Positions 24,853 to 34,775 of a stretch of DNA of 51,575 bases are shown piece by piece. This DNA is from Sedimentisphaerales bacterium (GTDB lineage Bacteria > Planctomycetota > Phycisphaerae > Sedimentisphaerales > UBA12454). Position numbers and translations under genes: made by a program. The notes under the pieces were generated by a model that saw nothing but the letters and a program-made list of their open reading frames with translations, did no database searches and had not been told where the DNA came from. The DNA is taken from positions 1 through 51,575 of the forward strand of contig JAFGGI010000014.1 of assembly GCA_016930635.1 (NCBI GenBank), read 5' to 3'. The stretch's first letter is position 1. Each line of letters opens with the position of its first letter.

Positions 24853-25002
24853 CGATTACAGCTCCATTGTAAGTCGTATTCAGGGAAAATTTTTATCAGT
24901 TAATACACATAATTTACGGTGAAAAACGGAGGAATTCAAGCTTAAACTTTCCGCATTTTTAGCCCCAAAAAGCCTTGACAGTGTCGATTTTTTTTGGTTT
25001 TA

Positions 25003-25015
25003 TGACCCTAGGTCA
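25003..25015. promoter_or_regulatory. Palindromic operator-like site
   Basis: TGACCCTAGGTCA is a perfect inverted repeat (TGACC, 3-base spacer, GGTCA). It ends 12 bases before the -35 box of the promoter at 25028, a common place for a regulator site. No protein can be assigned. Confidence 0.4.
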
Positions 25016-25027
25016 GGGGTAATTGGG

Positions 25028-25056
25028 TTGACTTAGTTCTTTGAAATTGGTATAAT
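25028..25056 (+). promoter_or_regulatory. Strong sigma-70 type promoter
   Basis: TTGACT (25028-25033) and TATAAT (25051-25056) are separated by exactly 17 bases. Transcription would start near 25063 on the plus strand, where no protein gene follows. It points into the candidate small RNA. Confidence 0.65.
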
Positions 25057-25062
25057 ACTGAC

Positions 25063-25169
25063 CTATCAATCTACTAAATAACTGCGCAAGAGCAGTTTAA
25101 TGAACCTCGGCGAGGCAGTGTCAAGACAGTGGTCTCCCCCCAGCCACTTTGACCGTCTCGCCATTTTTT
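25063..25169 (+). ncRNA. Candidate small RNA with terminator hairpin
   Basis: About 107 bases between a near-consensus promoter and a terminator. The first hairpin is AACTGC/GCAGTT near 25080-25097. The second is a long, bulged stem starting GGCGAG at 25109 and ending CTCGCC at 25162, followed by six T. No ribosome site or convincing ORF is present. It does not match the cores I know for 6S, SRP or tmRNA. The remaining part of the 24853-25323 gap holds an operator-like palindrome and a palindromic repeat. Confidence 0.5.
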
Positions 25170-25198
25170 ATGCGCAAATTCGTAAAATCCTAAGCACT

Positions 25199-25325
25199 AA
25201 ATCCGAAATCCCAAACAAGTTCAAAATACGAAATACAAATGTCCAAAACAGGTCCGTTTCGGTCATTTTTAGGTTTTGGTAATTTGGATTTGTTTCGAAT
25301 TTAGATATTCGTATTTCGGATTTTT
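25199..25325. repeat. Palindromic dispersed repeat, copy 1
   Basis: An imperfect inverted repeat: the left end AAATCCGAAAT is mirrored by ATTTCGGATTT at the right end, with AT-rich partly complementary arms between. The right arm (TTTGTTTCGAATTTAG then ATTTCGGATTTT) nearly repeats in the tRNA-Ile/tRNA-Ala spacer at 51139-51242. It abuts the stop codon of yjbQ. Confidence 0.7.
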
Positions 25326-25734
25326 ATTCACCCATTACTTGAACTTTGACAGTTCGCCTTCTCGGCCCGTCAAATTCGCAGAAATAGATTCCCTGCCAGG
25401 TGCCGAACTGCATTTGACCTGATGAAATTAGAACCGTTTCGCTGCAGCCCACAAGTGAGCTTTTGACGTGTGAATCTGAATTGCCTTCAGAGTGCCTGTA
25501 TCCGCTTCGCTTGTGGGGAATGAGCTCATCGAGCGTAAGCAGGATATCGTGTACAACAGAAGGGTCTGCATTTTCGTTTATGGTAATACCTGCTGTGGTA
25601 TGCGGGCAGTAAATTGTAACAGTGCCCTGTGATATTCCCGAATCAGAAATTATTTTTTCGACTTTGCCGGTGATATCGACCATTTCATTCCGATTGTGTG
25701 TGCTGACGCCGAATGAGTCATTAAAAATCTTCAT
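25324..25734 (-). CDS. YjbQ/UPF0047 family protein
   Basis: 136 residues, full length for the family. Conserved pieces are VTIYCPHTTAGITINENADP, HVKSSLVGCSE, and GTWQGIYFCEFDGPRRR. Members have weak thiamine-phosphate synthase activity; the physiological role is unclear (family knowledge). The ATG has GAGGAAAAA before it. It lies 7 bases after argS on the same strand and is probably co-transcribed. Confidence 0.93.
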   Translation of the reverse strand: MKIFNDSFGVSTHNRNEMVDITGKVEKIISDSGISQGTVTIYCPHTTAGITINENADPSVVHDILLTLDELIPHKRSGYRHSEGNSDSHVKSSLVGCSETVLISSGQMQFGTWQGIYFCEFDGPRRRTVKVQVMGE

Positions 25735-25741
25735 TTTTTCC

Positions 25742-27532
25742 TCACATTCTCTTTATAGTTTCAATACCGAGTAAATCCTCCATTCCATGCTGGATAGTCG
25801 CCGCCGTCAGTTCGCAAAGCAACAGCCTTGTAGGCCTGATATCCTCAGATGCATCGAGTACCGGACAGGCGTTATAAAAAGCGCTGAATTTCTGTGCCAG
25901 CTCGAACAGATAAGCCGTCAGGAAATTGGGTTTGAAATCAGCAATGGCACAGTTAAATGCTTCGCCATATCTGATAAGCTGCTTTGCAAGGGCAAGCTCG
26001 GCATCTTCGCCAAGATAAGGTTTTTTTACGATCTTCAACTCCTTTTCTATATTAATTCCTTTTTCCTCTCCCTTTCTGCCGATGGATTTAATCCTTGCAT
26101 AAGCGTACTGCATATAGGGAGCGGTATTGCCGTCCATCGCCAGCATCTTATCGAAACTGAAAATATAATCACTCGTTCGATTATTGCAATAATCAGCGTA
26201 TTTAACCGCCCCGATACCGACAGCTCTTGCGATTTTTTCTTTTTCATCCTCTGACAAATCCGGGTTCTTCTCTTCTACCACACCGCGAGCTCTTTTTACC
26301 GCCTCATCGAGCAGTTCTTTCAGTTTTACATTTTCGCCGGAGCGTGTTTTTAATGGCTTGCTGTCCTCTCCTAAAACGCTTCCAAAGGTAATATGAACCA
26401 GTTCCGTATCTTTTGCCCACCCGGCCTGTTTAGCTACCGTAAATAACATCTCAAAATGCAGCTTCTGTCTTGCATCCGTAACGTAAATTATTTTATCCGC
26501 CTTTAGCTCGTTTATCCTGTATCTAATTGCCGCCAGGTCAGTCGTTGCATAAAGAAATGCCCCGTCAGACTTTTGAATAATAAAAGGCAAAGGCTCGCCT
26601 TCCTTATTCTTGAACCCTTCGGGAAACACACATATAGCACCATCAGATTTTTCAGCTAAACCGAGTTTTTTCAAGTCTTCGACAATGCCGGCCAGTTTCT
26701 CGCTATAAAAACTTTCGCCACGCTCATTTTCTTTGTGAAGATTAATGCCAAGAATATCGTATATAAACTGATAGTTTTTCCTTGATTCATCAACTATATG
26801 TTCCCAAAGTTTTAGAGTTAAAGGTTCGCTGTGAGTGTGTAATTCTACAACTCTTTTTCTGGCTTGCTTTTTGAAAGTATCATCTAAGTTATATTGTTCT
26901 GTTGCCTCTCTGTAGAATACTTCTAAATCTTCAATAGAAAGTGTATCTATAGCTTCTTCAAGTGATTGTAAATTTTCGTCTTCTTTCTTGAAAACTGATA
27001 ATTCATATAAATGTTGAACTAATACTCCAAATTGTGTTCCCCAATCGCCGATATGATTTTGGCGAATCACCTTATTACCTGCCAGCTCCAGCATCCTGCA
27101 GATACAATCGCCTATGATAGTGCTTCGCAAATGGCCTACATGCATCTGCTTTGCGATATTAGGGCCGGAGAAATCAACGACGACGGTTCGTGGTTTTTTG
27201 ACCTTTTCTATGCCGAGTTTTTTATCAGCTTTTATCTTTAAAAGACTCTCTGCAACAAAGTCAGATTTTAATCTTAAATTGATAAATCCTGCACCTGCGA
27301 TCTCCGGTTCTTGGCAGATATCATCTATTTCCAGCTCAGCAATTATTTTCTCAGCGAGCTGACGTGGATTTGTCTTTAATTGTTTAGCCAGTCCCATGGC
27401 AGCGTTGCTTTGATAATCTCCGAATTTCGCATCGGTTGCAGGCGTTACCATAGCAGAGGCGTCCTTTTGCCCCGTCGCCTTTTCAATGGCAGCACTTATA
27501 CTTTGGGAGATAGTATCAATTACCGGTCTCAT
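25742..27532 (-). CDS. argS: Arginyl-tRNA synthetase
   Basis: 596 residues from ATG 27532. An upstream in-frame start at 27562 would read through a palindrome (ATCCGCC/GGCGGAT) and adds a non-family N-terminus. The N-terminal Arg-specific domain is followed by the HIGH-type motif HVGHLRSTIIGD. The KMSKS loop is replaced by KTRSGENVKL, as usual in ArgRS, and the anticodon-binding DALR domain ends LGIETIKRM. It charges tRNA-Arg. It follows rsfS at short distance on the minus strand. Confidence 0.96.
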   Translation of the reverse strand: MRPVIDTISQSISAAIEKATGQKDASAMVTPATDAKFGDYQSNAAMGLAKQLKTNPRQLAEKIIAELEIDDICQEPEIAGAGFINLRLKSDFVAESLLKIKADKKLGIEKVKKPRTVVVDFSGPNIAKQMHVGHLRSTIIGDCICRMLELAGNKVIRQNHIGDWGTQFGVLVQHLYELSVFKKEDENLQSLEEAIDTLSIEDLEVFYREATEQYNLDDTFKKQARKRVVELHTHSEPLTLKLWEHIVDESRKNYQFIYDILGINLHKENERGESFYSEKLAGIVEDLKKLGLAEKSDGAICVFPEGFKNKEGEPLPFIIQKSDGAFLYATTDLAAIRYRINELKADKIIYVTDARQKLHFEMLFTVAKQAGWAKDTELVHITFGSVLGEDSKPLKTRSGENVKLKELLDEAVKRARGVVEEKNPDLSEDEKEKIARAVGIGAVKYADYCNNRTSDYIFSFDKMLAMDGNTAPYMQYAYARIKSIGRKGEEKGINIEKELKIVKKPYLGEDAELALAKQLIRYGEAFNCAIADFKPNFLTAYLFELAQKFSAFYNACPVLDASEDIRPTRLLLCELTAATIQHGMEDLLGIETIKRM

Positions 27533-27580
27533 AAAAATCCATCCGCCAAAGGCGGATTCCACAATGTTAAGTTTTTAACT

Positions 27581-27937
27581 TTAAATTTTAAGTTTCTTAG
27601 CGTCTCCCCACAAGAGTTCCAGGTCATAATGCTCTCTGTATTCTTCATCGAAGACATGAACGACGACATCGACGAAATCCAGCAGCAGCCATTTAGCCTG
27701 TTCATAGCCTGCCCGACCGAAAACGCGGAAATTATTTTCGCGTCCCAACTCGGTAATCTCATCTGCAACGGTACGGATCTGCCTGTCACTTGTTCCGGTA
27801 GCTATTATGAAGTAATCGGTAGCAGGGCTCTTGCCTTTCAAGTCCAGTGCGACTACATCAGTGCAATGCCTTTCAAGGGCGATTTTAGCCGCCTCAATAG
27901 CGAATTTTCTTGTGGTTAGGGGTCGTTTTTTTGCCAA
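27581..27937 (-). CDS. rsfS: Ribosomal silencing factor RsfS
   Basis: 118 residues, the normal RsfS/Iojap length. Motifs: [66 protein letters not shown]. It binds ribosomal protein L14 and blocks subunit joining when nutrients are scarce (family knowledge). It lies between the hppA terminator and argS and probably starts a transcript with argS and yjbQ. Confidence 0.95.
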   Translation of the reverse strand: MAKKRPLTTRKFAIEAAKIALERHCTDVVALDLKGKSPATDYFIIATGTSDRQIRTVADEITELGRENNFRVFGRAGYEQAKWLLLDFVDVVVHVFDEEYREHYDLELLWGDAKKLKI

Positions 27938-27952
27938 TTTTCCTTATTCCAT

Positions 27953-27984
27953 AAAAAAACGGGGCCGAACAATGCCGACCCCGA
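27953..27984 (-). terminator. Rho-independent terminator of hppA
   Basis: On the minus strand the stem CGGGGTCG/CGGCCCCG with an 8-base loop is followed by seven T. It separates hppA from rsfS. Confidence 0.85.
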
Positions 27985-28015
27985 TAGATTACATTTTATC
28001 GCTTATTAAGTCAAA

Positions 28016-30415
28016 TTATTTGCCCAGATGCAGCAGTTCGGCAATTTGCGGTGCGAATTTGACGATAACGCCTGCAAATACCACGCTGACCATCGTCATA
28101 AGCTTGATAAGAATATTCAGGCTCGGGCCGGAAGTATCCTTGAACGGGTCGCCGACTGTATCGCCTACGACAGCAGCCTTGTGAGCCTGCGAGCCCTTGC
28201 CGCCATGAGCGCCTTTTTCGATATACTTCTTGGCATTGTCCCATGCGCCGCCTGAATTGTTCAGCGTAATCGCCAGCACAAATCCGCAGGTAAGTCCGCC
28301 TGCCAGCAGGCCCATAATACCCGGCACACCGAGAACCAGACCGGTGAGCACAGGTACGGTAATTGCCAGCAGTGAAGGCAGGATCATCTCTTTCTGAGCG
28401 CCTGCTGTTGATATCGATACACATCGTGCGTAATCAGGCTGACCGGTTCCTTCCATAATACCCGCGATTTCCTTGAACTGTCTGCGAACCTCATTAACCA
28501 TAGCACCAGCGGCTCTGCCGACTGCTTTCATAGTCATCGCACAGAAAACAAATGTCATCATAGCGCCGATGAACAATCCACAGATAAGTTTGGGATTCAT
28601 AATCGTCAGGTCATAAGCCTTAACAAACTCAGCAACCGGAGCGATCTTTGCGCTTGCAACGGTAAAGACGTGGTCGCCTACTGCATATTCTCCGCCGGCC
28701 TCTTGTGCCAGCCTTACTATCCATATCCGAACTTCTTCAATAAACGTTGCCAAAAGAGCCATAGCGGTCAAAGCAGCAGAACCGATAGCAAAACCCTTAC
28801 CGGTGGCTGCTGTAGTATTTCCGAGTGAATCGAGTGCATCTGTTCTTTTTCTTACCTCAGGCCCCAGTCCGCACATCTCAGCGTTTCCGCCTGCGTTATC
28901 TGCGATAGGCCCGTAAGCATCTGTCGCCAGTGTAATACCCAGCGTTGAAAGCATTCCAACCGCTGCGAATCCGATGCCGTATAATCCCATTGCAGGATTA
29001 GTAAATCCGCCTGCAAATCCGAACGCAGCAAGGATGCCGATTACAATTACGACTACCGGCAGACCAGCCGAGTACATACCAGTCGCGAAGCCGTCAATTA
29101 TCGTAGTTGCAGGCCCCATATTTGCCTGCTCTGCGATGCCCCTTGTAGGTTTGTATTCGTCTGAAGTATAATATTCAGTCAACTGTCCAATAGCAACGCC
29201 GGCGATCAAACCGGAAATAACCGAGCCGAAGATGCCCCAGCTTATCCAGCCGGCCATTACCATTCCAACCAGAGCCACTAATATTAAAGCACTGCTCCCC
29301 AGTGTTCCGACCAGCAGTGAATTGAGCAGGTTCTTCTGTGTAGCGTTTTCTTTACAGCGAACCATAAAGATACCAACGATTGACAATACAATTCCCAGGC
29401 CCGCAACGACCATAGGAGCCAGAACGGCTTTAAGTACTTCACCGCCGCTGCTGAGTGTAAGAGCCGCCCCTAAAGCCATCGTTGCCAGGATAGAGCCGCA
29501 ATAGCTTTCATAAAGATCTGCACCCATACCTGCTACATCGCCTACGTTATCGCCTACGTTGTCAGCAATCGTTGCCGGGTTTCTCGGATCGTCTTCCGGA
29601 ATGCCTGCCTCAACCTTACCAACCAGATCGGCACCGACATCCGCTGCCTTTGTATAGATTCCGCCGCCGACACGTGCGAAAAGTGCCTGTGTTGAAGCAC
29701 CCATTCCGAACGTGATCATTGTCGTTGTTATTTCTACCAGCTTGTCCTCGCCGCTCATACCCGCATGAACCAACGGCAGCCCGAATAGATGCAGACCATT
29801 TGCCATGTTATTTGCGGTATAAACCAGCTTATCGAGGATCAAGTACCAAAGTGAAATATCCAATAGGCCAAATCCTACAACGACCAGCCCCATAACAGCG
29901 CCGCTGCGGAACGCAACCTGCAGTCCGCGGTTCAGACTTTCGCTTGCCCCTTGGGCGGTTCTGTTTGAAGCGTTAGTTGCGGTTTTCATCCCCAAAAATC
30001 CGCACAGACCGCTGAAAAATCCGCCGGTTAAAAACGCGACCGGAACAAATGGATTCTGCACGCCCATATAGGCCAGTGCCGCGAAGATTATCAGCAGGAT
30101 AATAAAGACGACTGATACCACACCATACTGCCTGAACAGATATGCATAAGCGCCATCCTTCACGTGGCCTGCGATTTCAATCATCTTTTCATTGCCTGGA
30201 TCAGCAGCCATTACTTTCTTGTAGAAGTACATTGCAAAAAACAATGCCAGCGCCGCTGATATCGGAGCGATCCACCATATGAGAGGTGTAGAACTATCCG
30301 CACCAGCCAAAGAACAGATTTTGGCTCCTGCCTGACAACCTTCGGAAGCCAGGGCCTGAACAGCCAGCAAAAACGTCGGCAACAACAAGTACTTTAAGTT
30401 AATTACTTTCTTCAC
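28016..30415 (-). CDS. hppA: Membrane-bound proton/sodium-pumping pyrophosphatase (K+-dependent type)
   Basis: 799 residues with about 16 hydrophobic segments. The pyrophosphate site is visible: [48 protein letters not shown], and late [13 protein letters not shown] and [20 protein letters not shown]. The segment [12 protein letters not shown] has Ala where K+-independent enzymes have Lys, which marks the K+-dependent class. Whether it pumps H+ or Na+ is not decided here. The N-terminus has a leader-like hydrophobic stretch and an extra Cys pair. It has its own terminator. Confidence 0.95.
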   Translation of the reverse strand: MKKVINLKYLLLPTFLLAVQALASEGCQAGAKICSLAGADSSTPLIWWIAPISAALALFFAMYFYKKVMAADPGNEKMIEIAGHVKDGAYAYLFRQYGVVSVVFIILLIIFAALAYMGVQNPFVPVAFLTGGFFSGLCGFLGMKTATNASNRTAQGASESLNRGLQVAFRSGAVMGLVVVGFGLLDISLWYLILDKLVYTANNMANGLHLFGLPLVHAGMSGEDKLVEITTTMITFGMGASTQALFARVGGGIYTKAADVGADLVGKVEAGIPEDDPRNPATIADNVGDNVGDVAGMGADLYESYCGSILATMALGAALTLSSGGEVLKAVLAPMVVAGLGIVLSIVGIFMVRCKENATQKNLLNSLLVGTLGSSALILVALVGMVMAGWISWGIFGSVISGLIAGVAIGQLTEYYTSDEYKPTRGIAEQANMGPATTIIDGFATGMYSAGLPVVVIVIGILAAFGFAGGFTNPAMGLYGIGFAAVGMLSTLGITLATDAYGPIADNAGGNAEMCGLGPEVRKRTDALDSLGNTTAATGKGFAIGSAALTAMALLATFIEEVRIWIVRLAQEAGGEYAVGDHVFTVASAKIAPVAEFVKAYDLTIMNPKLICGLFIGAMMTFVFCAMTMKAVGRAAGAMVNEVRRQFKEIAGIMEGTGQPDYARCVSISTAGAQKEMILPSLLAITVPVLTGLVLGVPGIMGLLAGGLTCGFVLAITLNNSGGAWDNAKKYIEKGAHGGKGSQAHKAAVVGDTVGDPFKDTSGPSLNILIKLMTMVSVVFAGVIVKFAPQIAELLHLGK

Positions 30416-30560
30416 TTTTAACTCCTTTGGATATAGACATAGAAATACTTTATTTGATACTAAGATGAAATTAGCGACAGTTTATAAAAGAGCGGTCGTT
30501 TTGCAAGTAAATTAACGATAAAAACCGAAGATTTAGTCTAATTTTCAGACCACCGCCGTT

Positions 30561-31763
30561 TTAAGTGTGATAATCTGCGTTAATACTTACATATTCGGCA
30601 CTTAAATCGCATCCATAGCAGTAGTCGCTATGTGTTCCAGCCCCTAAACTAACCGTAATTGTATGCTCTTTTTGCGACATAATTTTACTTGTTTTTTTTG
30701 GGTTAAATTTCACAGGTTGACCGTTCTTAAATACAGATACATCTCCAATAGAACAGGCCAGTTTGGCGGGATTCAATTTCACGCCGCAGCTGCCGACCGC
30801 ACAGATAATTCGTCCCCAGTTCGGGTCGTTTCCGTGTATGGCGCATTTAACAAGGTCATAATCTGCAACTGCCCGCGCAGCTTTGGCAGCGTCAGCTTTT
30901 GAAGCTGCGTTTTTGACAACAACGGTAAACATCTTTGTCGCACCTTCGGCATCGAGAGCCATCTGCTTTACCAGATCAGTGGCAAGAGCCAAAAGGGCCT
31001 TTGCAAACTTTTTATATCGCGGACACTGCTTGCTTATTATTCTATTGCCCGCAAGCCCTGAAGCTAAGATTATAGATGTATCATTTGTACTCTGGAAGCC
31101 ATCGACAGTAAGTTTGTTTAACGAATTGTCGATTGCATCTTTCAGTGCCTTTTGCAGCAGGGGTTTTGTTATCGCGACATCGGTCGTAATAAAGCTGAGC
31201 GTCGTAGCCATATTGGGCCCGATCATACCCGCGCCTTTTACCGTTCCTGCGATTTTGATTTTAACGCCTGATATATTGACGGTCTTACAGGCCTGTTTGG
31301 CACGAGTATCGGTCGTCATTATCGCCTGTGCAAAATCAGTTCCGCTCTTTTCGGTATTCGATAGTTTAGCGACCGCTTTTTTTATTCCTGTCGTGATTTT
31401 GGGCATAGGAAGCTGCTGGCCGATTATCCCTGTCGATGCAACGAGCACCTCGCTTGTCTTTGCATCTATAAGCTCAGCGGTTTTCTTGCACATAGCCTGG
31501 GCATTTTTTTCGCCCGTTTTGCCGGTACAGGCATTTGCATTTCCGCTGTTTACGATGACGGATTCGCAATTGACTGTTTTGATATGCTTTTTGCATACCG
31601 TCACCGATGCCGCGACTACTTTATTAGTTGTAAAGACCGCTGCCGCCTTTGCTCCTGTCGGACAGGCTATAATCGCAAGGTCTTTTTTTTCGCTTTGTTT
31701 TATGCCGCAGTGTACTCCCGCTGCCAAAAATCCCTTAGGCGAGGTAATCGTATTATTTTTCAT
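30561..31763 (-). CDS. argJ: Bifunctional ornithine acetyltransferase / N-acetylglutamate synthase
   Basis: 400 residues. Motifs: GFLAAGVHCGIK, VIVNSGNANACTG, VLVASTGIIGQQLPM, and the autocleavage site GPNMATTLSFITTD, where the nucleophilic Thr follows MAT. It ends in DYCYGCDLSAEYVSINADYHT. It transfers acetyl between acetylornithine and glutamate in the arginine cycle; whether it also uses acetyl-CoA is not decided here. It is last in a run argC-nitrilase-argJ on the minus strand. Confidence 0.96.
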   Translation of the reverse strand: MKNNTITSPKGFLAAGVHCGIKQSEKKDLAIIACPTGAKAAAVFTTNKVVAASVTVCKKHIKTVNCESVIVNSGNANACTGKTGEKNAQAMCKKTAELIDAKTSEVLVASTGIIGQQLPMPKITTGIKKAVAKLSNTEKSGTDFAQAIMTTDTRAKQACKTVNISGVKIKIAGTVKGAGMIGPNMATTLSFITTDVAITKPLLQKALKDAIDNSLNKLTVDGFQSTNDTSIILASGLAGNRIISKQCPRYKKFAKALLALATDLVKQMALDAEGATKMFTVVVKNAASKADAAKAARAVADYDLVKCAIHGNDPNWGRIICAVGSCGVKLNPAKLACSIGDVSVFKNGQPVKFNPKKTSKIMSQKEHTITVSLGAGTHSDYCYGCDLSAEYVSINADYHT

Positions 31764-31781
31764 TTTTTTCTCTCCGTTGCA

Positions 31782-32636
31782 TTACAAGCTTTTCGTATCT
31801 TTGTTCCTAACATCGTCCAGTTTGACAGGGCCGTTAGTCAAAATAGCATCCATCGCAAGCTTCCTGAATTTAGCTGTCGGGTCATAAAAACTTTTCGATA
31901 TATCGACCGTATTTACCATAATACCGGGTTTATTTAACTTTAATTCATTTACAATTTCTCCATCCGGCCGGATAAAGCACGATGAATATGGAGCAATCGG
32001 GGCCGACGAATTTGATAAACTTACCCAGAAATAATTCGATGCCGCATTTGCCTGCATTGTTTGTCTTATTATATGCCTGTGTACGCTTTGTTCTTTCTGC
32101 CGGGCGTTATAGAACGATTGGATTATACAATGAACACCTGATTTGCACAGTTCTCTATAAATTTCAGGAAACCGCAGATCAAAACATATAAGCAAAGCGC
32201 ATTTGACACTGTTAATTTCGAACGTTACGAACCTGTTGCCGGGCGTGTAATAGTTCAGGTCTCTTTCTGTGCAGAACCGCTTGTCGTATCTGTCTTCAAT
32301 TTGGCCGGCCGGATTAATAAGGTAAAGACTGTTGTGCGGCTTGTTTGGCTCGGTCAGTCTGTGCATGCTTCCGAGTACTACCCAAAGCTGTAATTCGCCG
32401 GCAAGAGCCATAATTTTCTTTGTTTGCTCAATTAATTGGTCCCAGTCAAATTCATCCAGCGAATCAAAATCACTGCCTGCATACCCGCTAAGCGCACATT
32501 CAGAAAAATGGACAATATCAGCATCGAGCTTTTTTGCCTCTTTGAGAAATTCCTGGATATGCCCTGAATTTTCCTCAACAGAATCGCCCACGGCAAATTG
32601 ACACGTCGCGATTTTAATTGTTCCAGCCTTTGCCAT
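31782..32636 (-). CDS. Nitrilase-superfamily carbon-nitrogen hydrolase
   Basis: 284 residues. The catalytic Glu-Lys-Cys triad is visible: VHFSECALSGYAG, RYDKRFCTERD and ALLICFDLRFPEIYRELC. The class fold runs the whole length with no extra domain. It hydrolyses an amide or nitrile; the substrate is unknown. Its ATG lies 2 bases after the argC stop and it is followed by argJ, so a link to arginine or amide metabolism is plausible but unproven. Confidence 0.92.
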   Translation of the reverse strand: MAKAGTIKIATCQFAVGDSVEENSGHIQEFLKEAKKLDADIVHFSECALSGYAGSDFDSLDEFDWDQLIEQTKKIMALAGELQLWVVLGSMHRLTEPNKPHNSLYLINPAGQIEDRYDKRFCTERDLNYYTPGNRFVTFEINSVKCALLICFDLRFPEIYRELCKSGVHCIIQSFYNARQKEQSVHRHIIRQTMQANAASNYFWVSLSNSSAPIAPYSSCFIRPDGEIVNELKLNKPGIMVNTVDISKSFYDPTAKFRKLAMDAILTNGPVKLDDVRNKDTKSL

Positions 32637-32638
32637 TG

Positions 32639-33643
32639 CTATAGGAGCCCGGCGGTTTCATCGAAACCGTACATTATATTCATATTTTGAATTGCCTGGC
32701 CTGATGCGCCTTTTATAAGGTTATCAATCGCGCTGAATACCACTATCTTGTTCTTGCACACGGCCGGATAGATTTGGCAGTAATTTGTCTTAGCGATATC
32801 CTTGAGCTTAGGGGCCGAGCCGAGAACCTGTACGAACTGCTCATTCTTATAAAAGTCCTTATATAATTGGCCGAGTTTCTCTGCCGTTATTTTTTCCTTA
32901 GGCTCGCAGTAGATTGTCGATAGTATTCCTATATCAAACGCTCCGACGTGGGGCTGGAACAATATATCAATGTTCTCGTCCGCTATTTCACCGGCGATTT
33001 GTTCCATCTCAGGCTGATGACGGTGATTACCTATGCCGTAAGCGAAGAAGTTTTCATTCATATTCGGAAAATGGAAATTGACCGACGGATTTTTTCCCGC
33101 TCCGCTGCTGCCCGTTACCGCATTTACGATAATCGAAGGGGCAATCAGGCCATTCTTCAAAAGTGGTGCAACCCCCAATACACATCCTGTCGGGAAGCAG
33201 CCGGGATTTGCTATCAATTTCGCACCTTTTATCTTGTCCCGATACAGCTCACACAGACCATAGACAGCGTGTTTGAGATTTTCGGTATCAGTATGCTTTT
33301 GATAATATTTTTCATAAACGCTGACATCCTTGAGACGGTAATCAGCGCTGAAATCGATTACCTTCAGACCCGCATCAAGCAGCTTCGGCACAAATCCCAT
33401 CGAGACCTTGTGCGGCAGACAGCACAGCACAACCTGTGCCTTACTGGTGAGCTTGTCCATATCGAGAGGCTCAATATCAAGACTGCATCGTCCCTTAAAT
33501 CGGCTGAAAACCTCAGCAACATTTCCGCATTCTTCGGGCAGGGCGGTAAGATAGGCAAGCTCTGCCTCCGGATGACGCAGCAGTATCTCAATCGCCTCAG
33601 CACCGGTATATCCGCTTGCTCCTATTATCGCGACTTGTATCAT
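32639..33643 (-). CDS. argC: N-acetyl-gamma-glutamyl-phosphate reductase
   Basis: 334 residues from ATG 33643, which has GGGAG at good distance. An upstream in-frame start would run through the rpsI terminator. Motifs: VAIIGASGYTGAEAIEILLR (NADP fold), VLCCLPHKVSM, IDFSADYRL, and NPGCFPTGCVLGVAPLL with the catalytic Cys. It makes the third intermediate of arginine synthesis. It is probably in one operon with the nitrilase-like gene and argJ. Confidence 0.96.
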   Translation of the reverse strand: MIQVAIIGASGYTGAEAIEILLRHPEAELAYLTALPEECGNVAEVFSRFKGRCSLDIEPLDMDKLTSKAQVVLCCLPHKVSMGFVPKLLDAGLKVIDFSADYRLKDVSVYEKYYQKHTDTENLKHAVYGLCELYRDKIKGAKLIANPGCFPTGCVLGVAPLLKNGLIAPSIIVNAVTGSSGAGKNPSVNFHFPNMNENFFAYGIGNHRHQPEMEQIAGEIADENIDILFQPHVGAFDIGILSTIYCEPKEKITAEKLGQLYKDFYKNEQFVQVLGSAPKLKDIAKTNYCQIYPAVCKNKIVVFSAIDNLIKGASGQAIQNMNIMYGFDETAGLL

Positions 33644-33656
33644 TTTAAATCTCCCA

Positions 33657-33686
33657 ATAAAAAAGGCCGCGTTCTCATTCGCGGCC
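33657..33686 (-). terminator. Rho-independent terminator after rpsI
   Basis: On the minus strand GGCCGCG/CGCGGCC with an 8-base loop, followed by six T. It separates the ribosomal pair from argC, though the argC ribosome site is immediately downstream, so some read-through is possible. Confidence 0.85.
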
Positions 33687-33715
33687 ATTGTAATAATCCA
33701 ACGTATATTTTGCAA

Positions 33716-34201
33716 TCAGCGTTTTGAGAACTGGAACCTCCGTCTTGCACCTGGCTGGCCCGGCTTTTTCCTTTCCACCATCCTGCCGTCTCTGGTCAAA
33801 AGCCCGGCATCTCTAAGCGGTCCTATCAGGCTCGGGTCATAATTTTTTAATGCCCTTGCTATTCCGAGCATAACAGCGCCGCTCTGGCCGGTAATACCGC
33901 CGCCTTTGACATTAACCAGAACATCTATACTCTTTTCTGTCTTGGTTGTTTTCAAAGGTGCAACAACAGCATTTACATCCTGCGGCCGGGTGAAATACTC
34001 ATCCAGTTTCTTCTTATTAATCTTAAGCTCACCGCTGCCCGGTTTGATTCTGACTCTTGCGATAGACGTTTTGCGTCTGCCGGTGCCCCAGAAAAAGCCG
34101 TCTTTTGACTCAGCTTTTTTAGATGCCGCCGAAGCAGATGTACCAATATTTAAACCTTCAACCGGACTGTTTTCAGAAGCTTGGGCCATACTATTTTCCA
34201 T
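33716..34201 (-). CDS. rpsI: Ribosomal protein S9 (uS9)
   Basis: 161 residues. The S9 core begins WGTGRRKTSIARVRIKPGSG and ends GARRRFQFSKR, with VNVKGGGITGQSGAVMLGIA and LRDAGLLTRDGRMVERKK between. About 35 extra residues rich in Ser, Ala and Glu precede the core; a second ATG at 34189 would shorten this by four. Small-subunit protein whose C-terminal tail reaches the P-site. It sits 3 bases after rplM. Confidence 0.96.
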   Translation of the reverse strand: MENSMAQASENSPVEGLNIGTSASAASKKAESKDGFFWGTGRRKTSIARVRIKPGSGELKINKKKLDEYFTRPQDVNAVVAPLKTTKTEKSIDVLVNVKGGGITGQSGAVMLGIARALKNYDPSLIGPLRDAGLLTRDGRMVERKKPGQPGARRRFQFSKR

Positions 34202-34204
34202 ATA

Positions 34205-34633
34205 TTATATTTCTATTTTTTCCGGTTTCTGGGCAATGTGTTTATGCTCACTGCCGCGATAAACCTTGAGTTTCTTCAGCATATCACCGCCGAGATTACT
34301 CTTCGGCAGCATACGTCTTACAGCAAGTTCTACAACCTTTTCAGGTTTCTTCTTCATCATATCAGCAAAAGGTATAATTTTTTGTCCGCCGGGATAATGA
34401 CTGTAAGTCTGATATTCCTTGGTCTGGCTTTTGGTACCGGTCAGACGAATTTTTTCAGCATTTATCACAACGACAAAATCACCAGTATCGACGTTTGGTG
34501 TATAGGTAGGTTTTGTCTTGCCCATCAATATAGGTGCTATCTTTGCAGCTAATCTGCCCAGAATAGCCCCATCAGCATCGATTAGGTGCCATTTTTGCTT
34601 GATTTCGTTCTTTTTAGCTAAAAAACTTTTCAT
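34205..34633 (-). CDS. rplM: Ribosomal protein L13 (uL13)
   Basis: 142 residues, full length. Motifs: KWHLIDADGAILGRLAAKIA, YTPNVDTGDFVVVINAEKI, KEYQTYSHYPGGQK, AVRRMLPKSNLGGDMLKKLK and the tail VYRGSEHKHIAQKPEKIEI. Large-subunit assembly protein. It is first in the classical rplM-rpsI pair. Confidence 0.96.
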   Translation of the reverse strand: MKSFLAKKNEIKQKWHLIDADGAILGRLAAKIAPILMGKTKPTYTPNVDTGDFVVVINAEKIRLTGTKSQTKEYQTYSHYPGGQKIIPFADMMKKKPEKVVELAVRRMLPKSNLGGDMLKKLKVYRGSEHKHIAQKPEKIEI

Positions 34634-34708
34634 AAAATTCCTTTACTGCTTATGTTGCAGAACGGGGTATTATACCTGCCAAAGAAGAGCTGTCAACGCA
34701 TTTTTTAG

Positions 34709-34738
34709 AGGAATTTATTGATAAAATCAATAAATTTT
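34709..34738. terminator. AT-rich hairpin downstream of nrdJ
   Basis: The stem AATTTATTGAT/ATCAATAAATT lies between the nrdJ stop and rplM. A T run follows it only on the plus strand, so its role for nrdJ is uncertain. Confidence 0.35.
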
Positions 34739-34775
34739 TGACCTGTCTTGTCCAATATTGCCCCAAACACCTCTT

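Noticed and set aside
24853-25323. A missing or broken topoisomerase VI B gene upstream of subunit A
   Set aside because: Six frames show no GHKL motifs or long frame; the gap holds a promoter, hairpins and a repeat.
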